64,000 nt of DNA from contig NC_052353.1 of assembly GCF_009727055.1 (NCBI RefSeq), positions 48,764,981-48,828,980 on the forward strand, read 5' to 3'. A model generated the notes under the pieces. That model had not been told where the DNA came from. It ran no database searches and saw nothing but the letters and a program-made list of their open reading frames with translations. The stretch is from Benincasa hispida (taxonomy: Eukaryota > Streptophyta > Magnoliopsida > Cucurbitales > Cucurbitaceae). Within the stretch, counting starts at the first letter, position 1. Each line of letters starts with the position of its first letter. Of this stretch, positions 33,980 through 46,542 are shown in pieces. The translations under genes and the position numbers were made by a program.

Positions 33980-35024
33980 TAGTTTATGTATAAAGATCTA
34001 TTCATGTTTTTAACTTAATAAAATAAAGTAACCACCTCTCAGTGTTTATGCCACAATAATCTTATCTCTAAGACACATGCTTAAGTAAAATAGACAAAAT
34101 GTTATCTTTATTTTTAAAGCCACTTCTTTCCTTATTTAATGATTTTCACAGCTACTTACTCTCTCAAGAAGTTAAATATTTCTACTTAAATCAATTGATC
34201 AGATGGATTCAAGTAATGCTTTAAGCACACATTAAACAATATAAACTTTCACTTATGAACTCATAATAATGTTGATTTTACTCTTCTTAACCAATTTTAG
34301 CAACTCATTATGGAAAAGAATGAACACATGGATGAATGAAAAATGATAGAGATCATGATTTATATCAAGAATAAGTATAATCACAATGCTAATATCTTAA
34401 TACATATTCAAGAGAGAACAAAAGAATAGATATTTAAGAAAGTAAGAATGTCAACCCGCTAGTCACGAGCCTCCTGTTTCCTTTGACTTTTATGGTTGGT
34501 TATTACACTTGTGCTGGTGAAATAGATGGTAGGATTCTCTCTCTAATGAAGAAGATGATCAAGCTGTTAGCCAACAATCTTTAAGAAGAGGTAAAGCTTG
34601 AGAGGTTGAAGATGATGGATGTTTTTAATGGCAGGCCAAAGTGTCATGGAGGAGGCGAAGAAGAGAGTTTTATGTGTGAGATTTGAGTTATTTATAAGTT
34701 TCACTTGGTTGTGCTTCAGCTCTATTTCTAATGATTATTTGACTTACCTTACATTTAATTTCATGCTTGCTGCGCCATATTCCACATGTCACGAGTTCAT
34801 TGGCTGTGTCGCATCTCTTTCAAATTAGCTCCCAACTTGCACTTTGATTGACATATTACCACCCATGCATCTATAATCTTCTTGCTTCATGATTCTTTTC
34901 AACACATGGTTCTACTTTCCACACATGGTTAAGTTGGTTTGATCTTCTTATACTTTCAACAGCTGCAACATCAACTTCCTTTACTAATTTTTGATTCTTT
35001 TGTTTTCAAATCCTGCGTTTATAG
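33980..35024. repeat. Dispersed 1.05-kb duplicated segment, copy 2
   Basis: It aligns end to end with 3182-4238 in the same orientation with substitutions and small indels. Left context is the end of the 217-bp tandem array; right context is AT-rich spacer. The minus-strand TATA-like element is conserved (about 34690). The frame 34619-34828 is the counterpart of 3836-4084 but ends early. Confidence 0.75.
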
Positions 35025-36540
35025 ATGTTAAAATTGTAATATTTCAAGATAAATAGTTTTTCATGCACTAAACACAAAGATGACTTTTTTAATTGATTTC
35101 CTTCTCAAGTTAATGTATTTTCTACTTAATTGCCATGAGTATTTCAAATAGGAATCCAAAATAACTTGTACTTCTACAAGTTATCAACTAACTCGTATTT
35201 CTACAAATTATCAACTATCATATTTTGTTAAAAGATATATCTTAAATTATATATGATATGTCCTTTACTTTTCATAATTTTTCTTTATATTTCTTCCTCT
35301 CTTTAGGCTCTTTTTGATTTTGGAGAAGGAACTAAAAATTAGGGAAAAAATAAAATGAAAAGTATGAACTAATTTTGAAATTTTGTGATTGTTTAATTAA
35401 GTTGGGGAGACCCAGTTGAAGCCCAAGATGCCCAAGATCCAAGCCCAATTTGTTTAAATACATGTGGGCTCATGAAGACAATCAAGCAAAAGCCTCTATT
35501 TAAAGAGAAAACAGTCCCAACAAATTTACTTGCAAATCAATTTACAAAATTGAAAACTAAAAAATTTGGGTAAAAATTTTGTTCTACTTTTATTTTCTCT
35601 AATATTTTCCAAAAAAAAAAAAATTGTCATATTTTGAAAATATTTCAATAATTTATAAATATGGATATGTTTTTTTTTTTTTTTTTTTTGAAGTTTTGGT
35701 ACCATTAGTTAGATATTCTTATGCAATTTTCTATTTACCTTGTATACTACTAATATTTAATATTGATAGTACATTACTAACAAATCGACCAATATATTAT
35801 TTTGGTAAAGTATTAAAAATACTCTTAAATTTTTTTGATTTGCTTAAAAAATGTCTATACTTTTATAATTTATGTCATATTACAAATATTTTTCTCTCGT
35901 ATTGAATTTGTTATTATTTGGGGTCAGATGGTTATATATGCAACAACCTCATTTGAAATGAATTCCTAACTATTTATATAAGGCTAAATATATCAAATGG
36001 TACTGAATCTTTTGGATAATTCTAAATTTTATCTATTTAAAATTCTCAATTAGACCCCTTCATCATAAATATGTTATAATTTTTGATCAAATGTTAGTAT
36101 ATCATTAAATTGTTGTTTTATTAAAATGTTAATGTTGCATTAAATCGTTGTTTTATTAACATTTTTTTACATGAAACGTGCAACTTGCACACTTAAATAC
36201 TAATTGAGACAAAACTCAACCTATACCCATAAATAAAACACACGTCTATGGTTTGGCACACCTATACATCCAAATATGTAAATTAACACATTCTTTCACA
36301 AAATAACTTCATCCATTATCTTTAATACATTAAAAATGAAAATAATTCTTAAAATTCTAAAATCCAAATTCAAAATTACCAATAAATCTTAGAGTATAAA
36401 AAAACAAAACAAAACGAAATGAATGAAAGAGTAAAACAAAAAGAGAAAGTTGCTTATCAATTGCTTCAATTGAGTTTTATGTATTAGACCGAAAAAATTA
36501 CATGTATTTATAAATTATAAGTAAATAAAAAAATGTTGGA

Positions 36541-36578
<38 letters not shown>

Positions 36579-36850
36579 AAGAAAGTGAAAGTTTAGTGAA
36601 TATTTGAAATATAAAAATAGATTTAATTGTGTGGATTAAATTTATTGTTTAGAAACTTTCGAATTGTATTGAAACTCAAATTAAAAAATGTTTCATATAA
36701 AAATTTAACATGTATGGAAGTTACATTTGTATTTTTTTCAATTTGAATGAGTTATATTTGATTTTTTCAAGTAACAATTCAATTGAGTTGAATTGACAAA
36801 TATAATGTTTCAATTTTTGTATTTATTTGATTTTATTTTGTATTTTTTAG
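35025..36850. other. AT-rich intergenic spacer with (TA)n
   Basis: A (TA)n run lies at about 36543-36573 and a T-run at 35669-35690. A short segment at 35405-35520 (AGCCCAAGATGCCCAAG...) has a different composition and could be a transposon scrap. No gene. Confidence 0.55.
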
Positions 36851-37312
36851 AGTTGCTAAGTTGCTACCCGATAAAGAGCAACTTGGTTCTTCATTTATAG
36901 CATCCCATTCAAAATTGAAAAGTTTTCTCCTTTCTTTCTTTGTTTTGATCTTGTCTTGAGTTGAGAGCAAGTACCTAAGAGTTCTGCGAGATCTGAATAG
37001 TTCAAGGTTGTAGTTCTACCAGAGTTAGTCGTCGTATTCTGTTGAGATGATGGTTATAGTATGCTTGCAGCCCATGGAGAGAAAATAATTGTCTTTAAGA
37101 TAGCGCTTATCGGAAGTCTATCTCGACTACATTTTGAGTCTCTAAACGTTTTAAGGTTTTTCTAAGTTTTTTTATTATTTCCATATCTAAGCCTTGTTAC
37201 ATCATCTGTCTTATGTTTGAGCTTGAATATTATACATTGAGTGTACTATTTCTAGTGGAGGTGTAATCTGTTTGCTAGTATATTCATTTCACATATATCA
37301 ATTTCTCCCAAC
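36851..37312 (+). mobile_element. Copia family 3 5' LTR, distal part
   Basis: The sequence before a copia gag frame has an LTR-like ending, TTTCTCCCAACA at about 37301-37312, and a possible TATA region near 36892. The left boundary is not resolved and I do not see a clear PBS, so the call rests on position. Confidence 0.45.
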
Positions 37313-37338
37313 AATCTGAAGATACTTAGTTATCTGAA

Positions 37339-37725
37339 TTGATGGTTACAAACTCCTATACCAATGTTGCTACTTTGGTCATGATGGGATCGCCCATTGT
37401 CAAACCTCATGTTGAAAAACCAGAAGTTAAAGGGAGAAAACTTCAAGAGATAGCAACAAAAGATGATCTTCTATCTCACCACACTGAATCTTGCTCACAT
37501 TTTGAAGGAAGATTGCCCAATTACTCCACCAGAAGATGTAACTCCTAAAACGGAAGCTGCGAAGCAAACATGGACACATTCAGACTTCCTTTGTCGTAAT
37601 TACATACTTAATGGTCTTGATGACACTTTGTAATGTCTATTGCAATGCCTACAATACATTAAAACTATTGTGGGAGGCATTAAACAAAAAGTACAAGTTG
37701 AAAGAAAGAACAAACTTTAAAGGAT
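37339..37725 (+). pseudogene. Copia family 3 gag remnant
   Basis: The 69-codon frame at 37339-37548 starts MMVTNSYTN. Further text in other frames at 37560-37715 (TWTHSDFLCRNYILNGLDD, then NTLK and KYKLKERTNF) matches the UBN2-type capsid of plant copia. A stop (TAA) breaks it after DDTL. It jumps straight into integrase sequence, so the rest of gag, the protease and the integrase N-terminus are deleted. Confidence 0.75.
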
Positions 37726-38835
37726 ATGGTTAATTGCATATTATATAGTTCTAAGTATACCTCACAATTTGTAGGGGAGGCTTTGCTGATAGCAAATTTT
37801 ATACTAAATAGAATTTCACATAAGAAGACTAATAAGTCTTCTTATGAAGTGTGGAATGGAAAGTTACCCTCATATAAAATACTGAAAGTGTGGGGGTGTT
37901 TGGCAAAAGTAAAAGTTCATTTACTAAAGAGGACCAAACTTGGGCCTAAGATAATCGATTGTGTCTTTATAGGCCATGCAATGCATAGTGCTGCTTATAG
38001 ATTCATGGTGATTAAATCATAAAAATCTGATATTAACAATAGTACCATAATGGAATCTATTGAAGTTGAATTCTTTGAGGATATTTTTCCTTTAAAGGAG
38101 GAATGACACAAAATAATTGGTGCCAAAAGAATTAATGAGGCTAGCTCATTGAAAGGTCAACCCGATCAGAATATTGAGTCTAAATCCAAAAGAACCGAAA
38201 GAGCTAAGAAAGCTACTTTTTTTGGACCTGATTTCATAACTTATATGATATAAGGTGAGCCTTAGATTTTTCAACAAGCTGTATCATCTCTTGATGCACT
38301 TTATTGGAAAAAAAAAACTACCAATAGTGAGCTAGAATCAATTTTACAAAACAATACTGGGCTATTGGTTGATTTACCTCCTGGGAGTAAACCAATTAGG
38401 AGTAAATAGATTTTTAAGAAAAAAACTAATGGTTGATGACACTAATAATAAGTACAAAGCTCATTTGTTAGCTAAAATTTTTTGCCAAAAAAGAAGGGTA
38501 GCTTTGATACCTATTCTCTAGTTACGAGGATTACATCTATAGGGATGTTAATTGCAATAGCAGCTTTACAAAATTTGGAAATACACTAAACGGATGTAAT
38601 AACTGAATTTTTAGATGGAGATTTAGATGAAGAAATCTATATGGAACAATTCGAAGGCTTTATTGTTAAAGGACTTGAAGACAAAGTTTGTAAACTTGTT
38701 AAGTTTCTTTGTGGGTTGAAACAAGCATTCAAACAGTGACATGAAAAATTTGAGCACGCTATGTTATCAAATAGATTTAAGAAAAAATAGTGTGATAAAT
38801 GTGTCTATGTTAAAACCATATGAAATAAAGGTTAC
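37726..38835 (+). pseudogene. Copia family 3 integrase C-terminus, hinge and RT (first part)
   Basis: The 98-codon frame at 37726-38022 carries the integrase end: GEALLIANFILNR, ISHKKTNKSSYEVWNGKLPS, LKVWGCLAKV and GPKIIDCVFIG. The hinge follows, with SKRTERAKKA and FGPDFITYMI near 38190-38250, both in broken frames. RT text then appears (LVDLPPGSKPI at about 38370, YKAHLLAKI, DLDEEIYMEQFEGFIVKGLE at about 38625, CGLKQA, CVYVK at about 38805). It breaks off at the insertion that includes solo LTR D and resumes at about 41441. Confidence 0.85.
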
Positions 38836-38863
38836 CTAACACACGATAAAACTTGTTACACAC

Positions 38864-40434
38864 TGATAACTTATAGAAATGCAAGTTATTTATACTGTCT
38901 TATTTAGATATTGCGGCCAAAAGAGAGGAAAGTGACAATCGATCAAGAGCTTTGCAATCAACACAACTTCAACCGCATGCGGTAATAAAAAACAACACTA
39001 CATGCTAGCACACGATCGAAAGATACAAATGAGCAACGCAATCACGAAGGATTTTGACACGTGTACAACTAAACGTTGTGCATTTTCGACAGATTGATTG
39101 CATAACGGAAGGAATATTTATTCCACCATTCGTGGAATTTTCATAAAAATAAAGTGGGGACCACATGGCAGAGAGTCAGAGCATTCATTTATAAATACTC
39201 TCAGAGAATTCACTGAAAAATATACTTGATACGGGGGATAATTGATACAAGGCTATTGAGAGAGAGGCTGATCTGAGTGCTGATTGGAGAAGATACAGGA
39301 AGAAAAGAGGTAAGGCCGAGAGGTGAGTCTCAGGGAAAATCATTCCAAATCCCCGTCATAAAGCTCTGTACCTAGATCAACTCTACCGGTTGAGCAAGCT
39401 TTAGAGGGACGCTCATCCTTCCATTCACTCTATACACCGGCAAGCGATTTCTCCATCAAGATCTGTGTTAAGACGTTGGCACTCTTCTGTATCTGTTTCT
39501 ATCTCTATCATCAATTGTACTTCATCTTCTTAGTCTAAATCATTCATAACCATGTATCAGACGCTTAATTTTATAACTAATTTTCGTGATCATTTTCATT
39601 TCCACATTTCTGTCTATTTTCGTTCCTCCATAAATCGCTTTCTCCATGATGTTTTCTTAATCCCTTAGTGATTAATATGAATTAAGCAAGTAATTTAATC
39701 TGTGCTAAAGAAATAAGGTTGTTTAGCTAAAGCATGCTAGACGGCATCTTCACCTGTGAGAGCAGAAGTGAAGATGCCATTCTGATCTGTCGATAGAAGG
39801 TTAGAAGAATGCGTTAACTAAAGCAAGAAGTACTTCCAGAGATAGAAGCAACCTTGCGTTCACTACATTCATCCCTGTTTCACCACAGAGATGTGGGAAA
39901 CGCGGTTGATCACTGAGAGGTGTACGCTAAGGAAAAGCGGAACCGTACTTATATCTTTAACGCAATTAAGGAACTTGCGATGTTTATATTAATTATCCTT
40001 TCTCTTTCTGCTTCGCACATAAGCCTTGCCACCACATAACACGACCTTTGTATAATCTTCACAGTCAGTCTCAACCTCGGAATCTTGTATTATGTAACCT
40101 GTATCTTGTATCATCATAGCTTAGGTTTATTTTATCGCACTTTACTTTTATCGCAATTTACTTCATTATCACATTTTTATCGCTTACCATTACTTTACTG
40201 CACAATTTACTTTATCGCATGTACAAACCACACTTTTATTAAATTGAAAAACCCTTGGTCGCATATATCACAATTGTAATGCAATTAACCTAAAACAATC
40301 CTTGTGTTCGACCTCGGATCACACCGAGAAACTTGTGGTGGAATTATACTTGGTTCCAATGCAAGGAAACTTGTGACAACGCACAACATACTACAAGAAT
40401 ATTCATTAATAACGCATATCTAGAAGTAGTATCA
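38864..40434 (+). mobile_element. Solo LTR D (gypsy-like TGATAA family)
   Basis: It begins TGATAACTTATAGAAATGCA and ends GTAGTATCA, 1571 bp. It carries TATAAATAC at 39190-39198 and CCTTGTGTTCGACCTCGGA near 40298. The flanking pentamers, CACAC and CATAA, are a poor match, so a duplication is not demonstrated and the ends could be a few bases off. The frame 40085-40279 inside it is not a gene. Confidence 0.72.
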
Positions 40435-41440
40435 CATAAAGAAAATAAAGTCATCATTCATCCATGCGTTGTATGACATAAGATCATAAGAAGATTAGAA
40501 TTCATTTTATGTTGTCAAATTTATGGCAATAGGACTTGGACTTGTTCATTCATTCATATTCATCATTGTCCTTAAGTTTAAGATCAAATATTATGTCAAC
40601 ACACGATGTTACAATATTTCCAAAAACATCACAGATAAATGCAAAAAACTAAAATCCAGAACAAACGACAAAGTTTCATAACCTAGTTTGGTGTAATACC
40701 ACCTACGTTTGGGAAGGGAGGGGGGGGGGGGGGACAGGGGGCTTGTGGAAAGTATATTTACTAATGTAAAGTCAAGCAATTACAACGATGTACTTAATGT
40801 AAATGAACAAAAATTATAGTAACACTCGAGTAACCCAACTTAGAGAATGATCACTTAAGCTCCCTCTAACCGTGAGATCCCTTCACCTTCAACCCACTTA
40901 AGCTCCCTCAAAAAGAATATTAGTGAATGATCACTTAAGCTTCCCTTAAGTGTGAGACTCACTTTCCATTGTAATCTTTCCACCGTCTAGTGAATACTAC
41001 TTTACTTGTTAAATATAGGCTCCCCTTAAGTTTGAGAATCCCTTCTTAAGATGATGAAGAATAAATCAATAAGATCTAGTGAACCACTCAAGATCCTTAA
41101 TGGTAAAAACTTCACAATCTCATGGATTGACACACTTGTGTTTTCGACACAAACACAACACGACGATACGAAATATTCTTCCAAACGACCAATCCTAAAA
41201 TTGAACAAAGCGCATATATATAGATACATATCATGCTACACAATCTTCTACACAGACAATGACATCTATTACATTGTAGACAATGACATCTGGAAAATCC
41301 TACTGATAAATAAGGAAAAAAATCTTCTACACAATCTGATACCTTTCATGTTACAAATGTCATAGCATATTGTGAGACATGATACAGAAACATGTTGCTC
41401 AAGTTCTGCCTGTAATAAATAGGCCAATCATAATGCAACA
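40435..41440. other. Unassigned insertion between the two halves of family-3 RT
   Basis: About 1 kb separates solo LTR D from the resumption of copia RT. It has a repeated CACTTAAGCTCCCT motif (about 40853, 40896, and CACTTAAGCTTCCCT at 40931), which resembles untranslated or LTR sequence, possibly read on the minus strand. The frame 41051-41365 shows no family. I cannot identify the element or its ends. Confidence 0.4.
40711..40741 (+). repeat. G-run, potential G-quadruplex
   Basis: GGGAAGGG is followed by a 14-nt G-run (interrupted start) and GGGGG after ACA. It meets the four-G-tract pattern on the plus strand. Confidence 0.8.
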
Positions 41441-41815
41441 ACAAACGTCGTAACACTATAGATCAAGAATATGTCATTGTTTGCTTGCATGTGGATGATA
41501 CGTTGATAATGGGCACAAATAAAAGTGTTATTAATTCCACTAAAAGGATGTTGAAATCCAACTTTGATATAAAAGACATTGGTCTTGCTAATGTTAGCCT
41601 TGGAATTCGAATAACAAGAAATCCAAGTGGATACATATTTTCTCAATCTCATTACATAGAGAAAGTGTTGAGAAAATTTGATCATTTTGAGAGTAAGTCG
41701 GCTACTATTCCATTGGTCCAAATTGTAAGTTGAAGAAAAATAATGATGAAGGTATGTCCTTTCTTAGAATATTCTAGAGTTATTGGTAGCTTAATGTACA
41801 TAATGAACTGCACAA
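41441..41815 (+). pseudogene. Copia family 3 RT, second part
   Basis: The frame 41485-41733 reads MHVDDTLIMGTNKSVINSTK and continues with NFDIKDIGLANVSLGIRITR and SQSHYIEKVLRKFDHF. It is the RT half carrying the catalytic (Y/H)VDD; here the residue before VDD is H. Text after 41733 (LGSLMYIMNC in another frame) confirms the standard order. The sequence stops abruptly at 41815, where a minus-strand family-2 LTR begins. Confidence 0.85.
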
Positions 41816-42214
41816 TGAAGGAACTCTTAACGAAGAGCATCCATGAGCGCGTTCGGGTCTTTCTGATTTCATTGTGATCGAAATACCACACACACATTCT
41901 AATAAACAGTTATGAAAATGGCACTAATTAACGACATGCTTTCACAAATAAAAAAAAAAAGATTGAGTTCACATACCAGTTGAAGACTCTCTTCACTTCG
42001 AACTCAACCCAGGGAAAGAAACCTCTACGATCTTTATCACCCAGCAAACAATCGACTACGGCAGCACGATCATCTACACGAACAACAGCAACACGAAAAA
42101 GCACGAGCAAGTAGGAGCGGGGACGATACCACTATTTAGAGCCCTTGGTATTCTCGAAGTGAGAATCTAAAGAGTGGTCTTTGTTGAATTTGGTAGAGGT
42201 AGGAGGAATGGGTT

Positions 42215-42480
42215 GATCGTGTAGAATGATAAGCAAGTGGGAGAGAAGGCTATCGTATAACGGGGATGCTTATCGTTTAGAGAAAACTACACGATCATGT
42301 AGGTTTTACTAAGCGATCGTCTAATAAGAGTTAAATGATCGTTTAGAAAACATGGCACCCTAGGCGATCGTTTAGAAAAGCTAAGCGATCATTTAAAGAA
42401 AAGCATGTGATCATTTAGATGCAAGGTGTGTGATCGTTTAGATGATAAAGCTCTATCATATAGGCTCTCAGCTAAGCGAT
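42215..42480. repeat. CGATCG-palindrome cluster in the family-2 LTR
   Basis: Sites include CTAAGCGATCGTCTAATAAG, TTAAATGATCGTTTAG, TAGGCGATCGTTTAG, CTAAGCGATCATTTA and GTGTGATCGTTTAG, spaced about 20-30 bp. Confidence 0.8.
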
Positions 42481-42917
42481 CGAAATGTTTTCACACCATT
42501 TTCATTTTTTTCAAAAAACTCTTTGCAAAATGAAACAAATTTTCATTTTATTCTTCAGTTACAATAATCGAATAAGGATTCCCACTTATGCACAATTGAG
42601 GAGAGGTTTTCAGCCAATTATCACATAATTAACCAATTTAATTAGTACATGAATATAATCATATTATATTTTTAACCTATAGTTTGATATCATATATCTA
42701 CTAGAAAGTTTTCTCCTTTACTTGATATAAATCATATTTATATCCAATTTCCTCCAAAATAATGTATCTCACACATTTAGTCAATTATATCATATATAAT
42801 TAACTAGTTCAATTATATCATATATAATCGAACTCCCTCTTGTCAATTTGAACATTTCAAACTGACCCAAAAACTTATTCTCAACTTTATCCAAGCTACC
42901 AAGGGGACCTTATGAAC

Positions 42918-42955
42918 CTGTCTCTTATACACATCTAGATGTGTATAAGAGACAG
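42918..42955. other. Tn5 mosaic-end palindrome: sequencing adapter in the assembly
   Basis: CTGTCTCTTATACACATCT at 42918-42936 is followed immediately by its reverse complement AGATGTGTATAAGAGACAG at 42937-42955. This is the Nextera (Tn5) mosaic end and its mirror, the known junction adapter of Nextera mate-pair libraries. In the other family-2 LTR (49096-49130) the corresponding stretch is about 18 bp of normal LTR sequence, which the adapter replaces here. Not biological. Confidence 0.97.
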
Positions 42956-43377
42956 GTACGTGAATAGCTGACGAAACTCTTTAGCCACGAGATCCACCAT
43001 CCATTAAATGCCAGGCATTCCACTAAAGACCAACAGTTGAACTCTTTTTACCACAGATATATTTCTGTGTCCATCGGATATAATCAATCATGAGTACGAT
43101 GACCCTTCATAGATGCTCGTAAGTACAACTAGCCCAATTTACCGTTTTGCTCTTGTAGTTACATCTCACTCCTTAAGTACCATTGATTCCTCTAATGAAC
43201 AATACAACGTAGTCCAACTATTGTGTGAATACCTCTCGGGCCAAGAGAAGGTGTGTGGCGCCACATCGTTCAAGTCTTGGAATTAGCCATTAAGGGAGTT
43301 ATCTATCTACTTGCCCATGCTTCGTGGAAGGAGTGAATTCCATCTTGTGTAGCTGAGGTCCCAACTCCCAAATAAGA

Positions 43378-45124
43378 TGTTGAGGAAAAATGGGCGAACG
43401 CAATTATGTATGATGCATGTCTTATGCTACGCGTTTGTACCCATGCGTCGGAGGTCATGCGTTGAATGGAAAGTATGCGTTCATCTAGTATGCAATGACC
43501 ATGCGTTCCTATCACAAGTTTTCTTGCCTTCTCGCCAAGTATAACGAGAACGCAGATTTCTCGGGTGATCCGAGGTCAAACACAGGGACTTGTAACTCAA
43601 TAGTGCTTGTGAAGCAATGCGTTTGAGGCGATGAATAAAATTACAAAGAAGAAGTTAATGGATTGCACACTACTACTCCTAACTAAACAGATTGAGCAAT
43701 GGAAGACTTGCGATGAGAATTGGTAGATATGCAACAACTGTTAACGCATAGTAATGTTTATTATCTTAAATCGCTCTAGTAATCCCAGCTTGTCACACTA
43801 ACGTATCGCACATCTCTCGGTGGTCAACCGCATGACTATATCTCTATAGTGCATGGTTGTGTCGAGCATAAGACCGTGCCTATCTCTAGAAATAATGCAT
43901 ACTTTGCTTTAGTGCGTTCCACCTCTTATCTTCTCAGGCAGTTAGATGCGGCTAATTAACTTATAGACAAGCATTGCAACAACGTTGCTACAGCCTCTCA
44001 CCAAGCAAAGAAGATTAACTCACTATACTCGCACAATGCACACCTCTCGGTGGGATGCTACATACGTCCTATCTATAGGCTACACGATCGAGTATGCGAT
44101 CGCCTTTTGATAAATAAACGATGAAGGTAAACGATGATAAAGATACAGAGGATGAAGAAGATGATGTTGAAGGAATTTATAGATGCATTGATTAAAAAAT
44201 ATAAGTATCTTAAACTAGAGTGTAATACAGTACATGGATCAGAGAAGAAATGAAAGACTCTACATCAAGACTGCTGGTGGTGCCATGGATGGATGGTGGA
44301 GACGTCTTTCTCGAGTTCTATCTCCGGCAAAAGCTCCGGTCGTCAATCGGATTGGTTTATGGAGATGAAGAATCCTCACAGAAAATCTCGCTCATGCTCT
44401 CATCCGTGATCGAAACCTCTACCTTAAGGCAGAAATTCGGATGCCTTGAAATGAAGGTCCAAGGGGCTATTTATAGAGTTTAAATGCAGACAGCAATCAT
44501 GATTGCGTTATGTCTCACTGCTGCCTTTGTCGCGGTATGGGCAATGTCACATCATCTTATCTTGTTGATACTCCCAAAGTATGTGTTCGAGCTTGATTCA
44601 ACTGGAGTATCAACGTATTCCACCCATCTTGCGGTTGCCCTTCTATTTATGGTTATCACTCCTTGGTTGCAATCTAAGTGATGAATGCATTCGGTTGATT
44701 GCCGCAACATCCATGTGATGGACGCATGCAGTTGATTGCCGTAACATTCATGCGATGGACGCATGCGGTTGATTGCCGCAACATCCCTGCGATGAATGTA
44801 TGAAATCATCACATGCGTTTGTCTATGTGATAGCTCGGCTTCACCGAATGTGATTGTCTTTACGGTCGCCTGGCTTCAGCACATGCGTTTGATTTTGTGA
44901 TTGCTTATTTCCAGCGCATGCGTTTGATTCCTGCGATAGCTACAAAAATAGACACTTTGACACGGAATAATGCATAATATTGGGGTTAGTGAGGATTTAG
45001 GTGCTGATTGACATAAAACTCAATTTTTCACAAATTCTAAGTATTATCACCGCATTTTCTACTTGTTAGCCCTCATAATTCTAAATAAAAGGCTTATAAT
45101 AACTGGCATTTCTGCCAATTATCA
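43378..45124 (-). mobile_element. Solo LTR E (gypsy-like TGATAA family)
   Basis: A 1747-bp unit on the minus strand starts TGATAATTGGCAGAAATGCC. It is flanked by the perfect target duplication TAAGA at 43373-43377 and 45125-45129. The minus-strand TATA box (TATAAATAG) is at 44468-44476. A 55-60-bp tandem motif (GCATGCGGTTGATTGCCGCA type) lies at 44690-44800. No internal region. The frames 44250-44483 and 44484-44681 are inside it and not credible genes. Confidence 0.92.
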
Positions 45125-45727
45125 TAAGACGAATCCCTAAAATGGTAGGTTTGAATAAGCGACCTGACCATTCGCACCTATATAAATCAAAGGACCGCCC
45201 TCAATGGCAGGAGTTCCCAACTAACTCAGGATTGAGGTCATATTACCTATGGTCGTCCTAGTGAAGTGAAGTCTCTATCATGAATGGTGTTATATAACGA
45301 GACGTTAACACTTCATGGTCAGGTATTATACAAACTCTTTGTATAGGATGCCACCGCTTGCATGTCCACTACATAAATGATCAGGATCAGACCATCTGTG
45401 ACGAGTCACAACACTTGTGACCATTCCACAAAGCAGGGTGCATCTGTAGCGTTACCAGGATAAGGTTTCCCTCCTATATCCATATACTATAGACCATTTT
45501 GGTTATCACTCAAGATATAATCCACTTGTATGTCACTACATACATGCTTAAGTTACATACAGATAACTAGGGATTTTATGTTTATTGGTTTGTGGTAATG
45601 CAAATAAAACATACAATAGAGCAAAAACAAGATGTGAAGTAAAATATCATATATTATACAACACAAGCGTTCGTACAAACTGTTTACAAACTACAGGACA
45701 CGAGACTTTAAGGCATCAACCCAAACA

Positions 45728-46542
45728 ATCTCCAACTTATCCTAAAACGAAGTGGGGTGTACATAAAACTAGTACAAAATAATAAACTAGGGCATAAAAG
45801 CCCAATACAAGAAATTTCCACTTGCCCTAGTCCAGCCGCGGGCGATACTATAGACCATGCTTTGAAGGTGACCCTCAAACACTATAGCCGTGAGGGCCTG
45901 CTATAAGGGTCAACAACATTGTGCTCCGATGTGATCTTCGTGACGATCACGTTCCCTCAATGCACTATCTCCCAGATCAGATGATACTTTCGCTCTTGTG
46001 TTTGCTGCGCCTGTGACTCCTTGGCTCTTTGGAGGTCACCACTGCCCCACTATTATCACAAATAGAGGGTAATGGGCCTAGACATATCTGGAACAACTTC
46101 CAGTTTGTCAAGAACTTCCTGAGCAAAACGACTTCCTTAACTGCTTCGCAAGCCGCTACGTACTCCATCTCCATAGTGGAGTCGACGATGCACCCCTGCT
46201 TAGTGCTTCGCCACACTACAGCTCCTTCGTTAAGAGTAAAGACTGACCTTGAAGTGGACTTGTGAGAATCCTTATCAGTCTAAAAGTCAGAATCTGTGTA
46301 TCCAGTAAGGATCAAATTGCTAGTTCCATACACGAGCATGTAGTCCCTCGTTCTCCGAAGATATTTGAGGATGTTCTTCACTGCAGTCCAGTGACTGGCC
46401 TGGATTAGACTGATACCTACTGACTATGCCTACACCGTAGCAGAGTCTGGATGAGAACAGAGTATTGCGCACATCAAACTGCCAACGACAGATGCATATG
46501 GGACCCGTCTCATCTCTTCAACCTCTTGAGGCGTTCTTAGGA
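45728..46542 (-). pseudogene. Copia family 2 pol 3' part: RNase H (minus strand)
   Basis: The 79-codon frame at 45977-46216 carries WRSTKQGCIVDSTMEMEYVA, LLRKFLTN, CDNSGAV and KEPRSHRRSKH, the copia RNase H core with catalytic E and D segments. Upstream on the minus strand (to 46540) the text continues through LHARVW, VGIVSRYQSNPGQ and RDETGPICI in shifted frames. It joins seamlessly across the family-1 insertion to 57506 (the shared TAGGA is the target site). The 3' UTR and polypurine tract lie at 45728-45830. Confidence 0.85.

Larger units (their letters stand above)
41816..45727 (-). mobile_element. Copia family 2 3' LTR (minus strand), split by solo LTR E
   Basis: On the minus strand it runs from TGTTTGGGTTGATGCC (45727) to the end CTCTTCGTTAAGAGTTCCTTCA (41816). 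It parallels the solo copy at 48085-50113 and the plus copy at 60371-62468. The solo LTR at 43378-45124 interrupts it; the flanks CCCAACTCCCAAATAAGA and TAAGACGAATCCC rejoin as in 49524-49545. The CGATCG cluster is at 42215-42480 and a sequencing-adapter palindrome sits at 42918-42955. Without the insert it is about 2.16 kb. Confidence 0.85.

Noticed and set aside
42918..42955. Hairpin terminator or transposon terminus
   Set aside because: The sequence is exactly the engineered Tn5 mosaic-end junction, present twice; contamination explains it better.
43303..44812. Several frames including a 65-codon one with hydrophobic text (44484-44681)
   Set aside because: All fall inside or at the edge of solo LTR E, and the frames are not shared by other copies.
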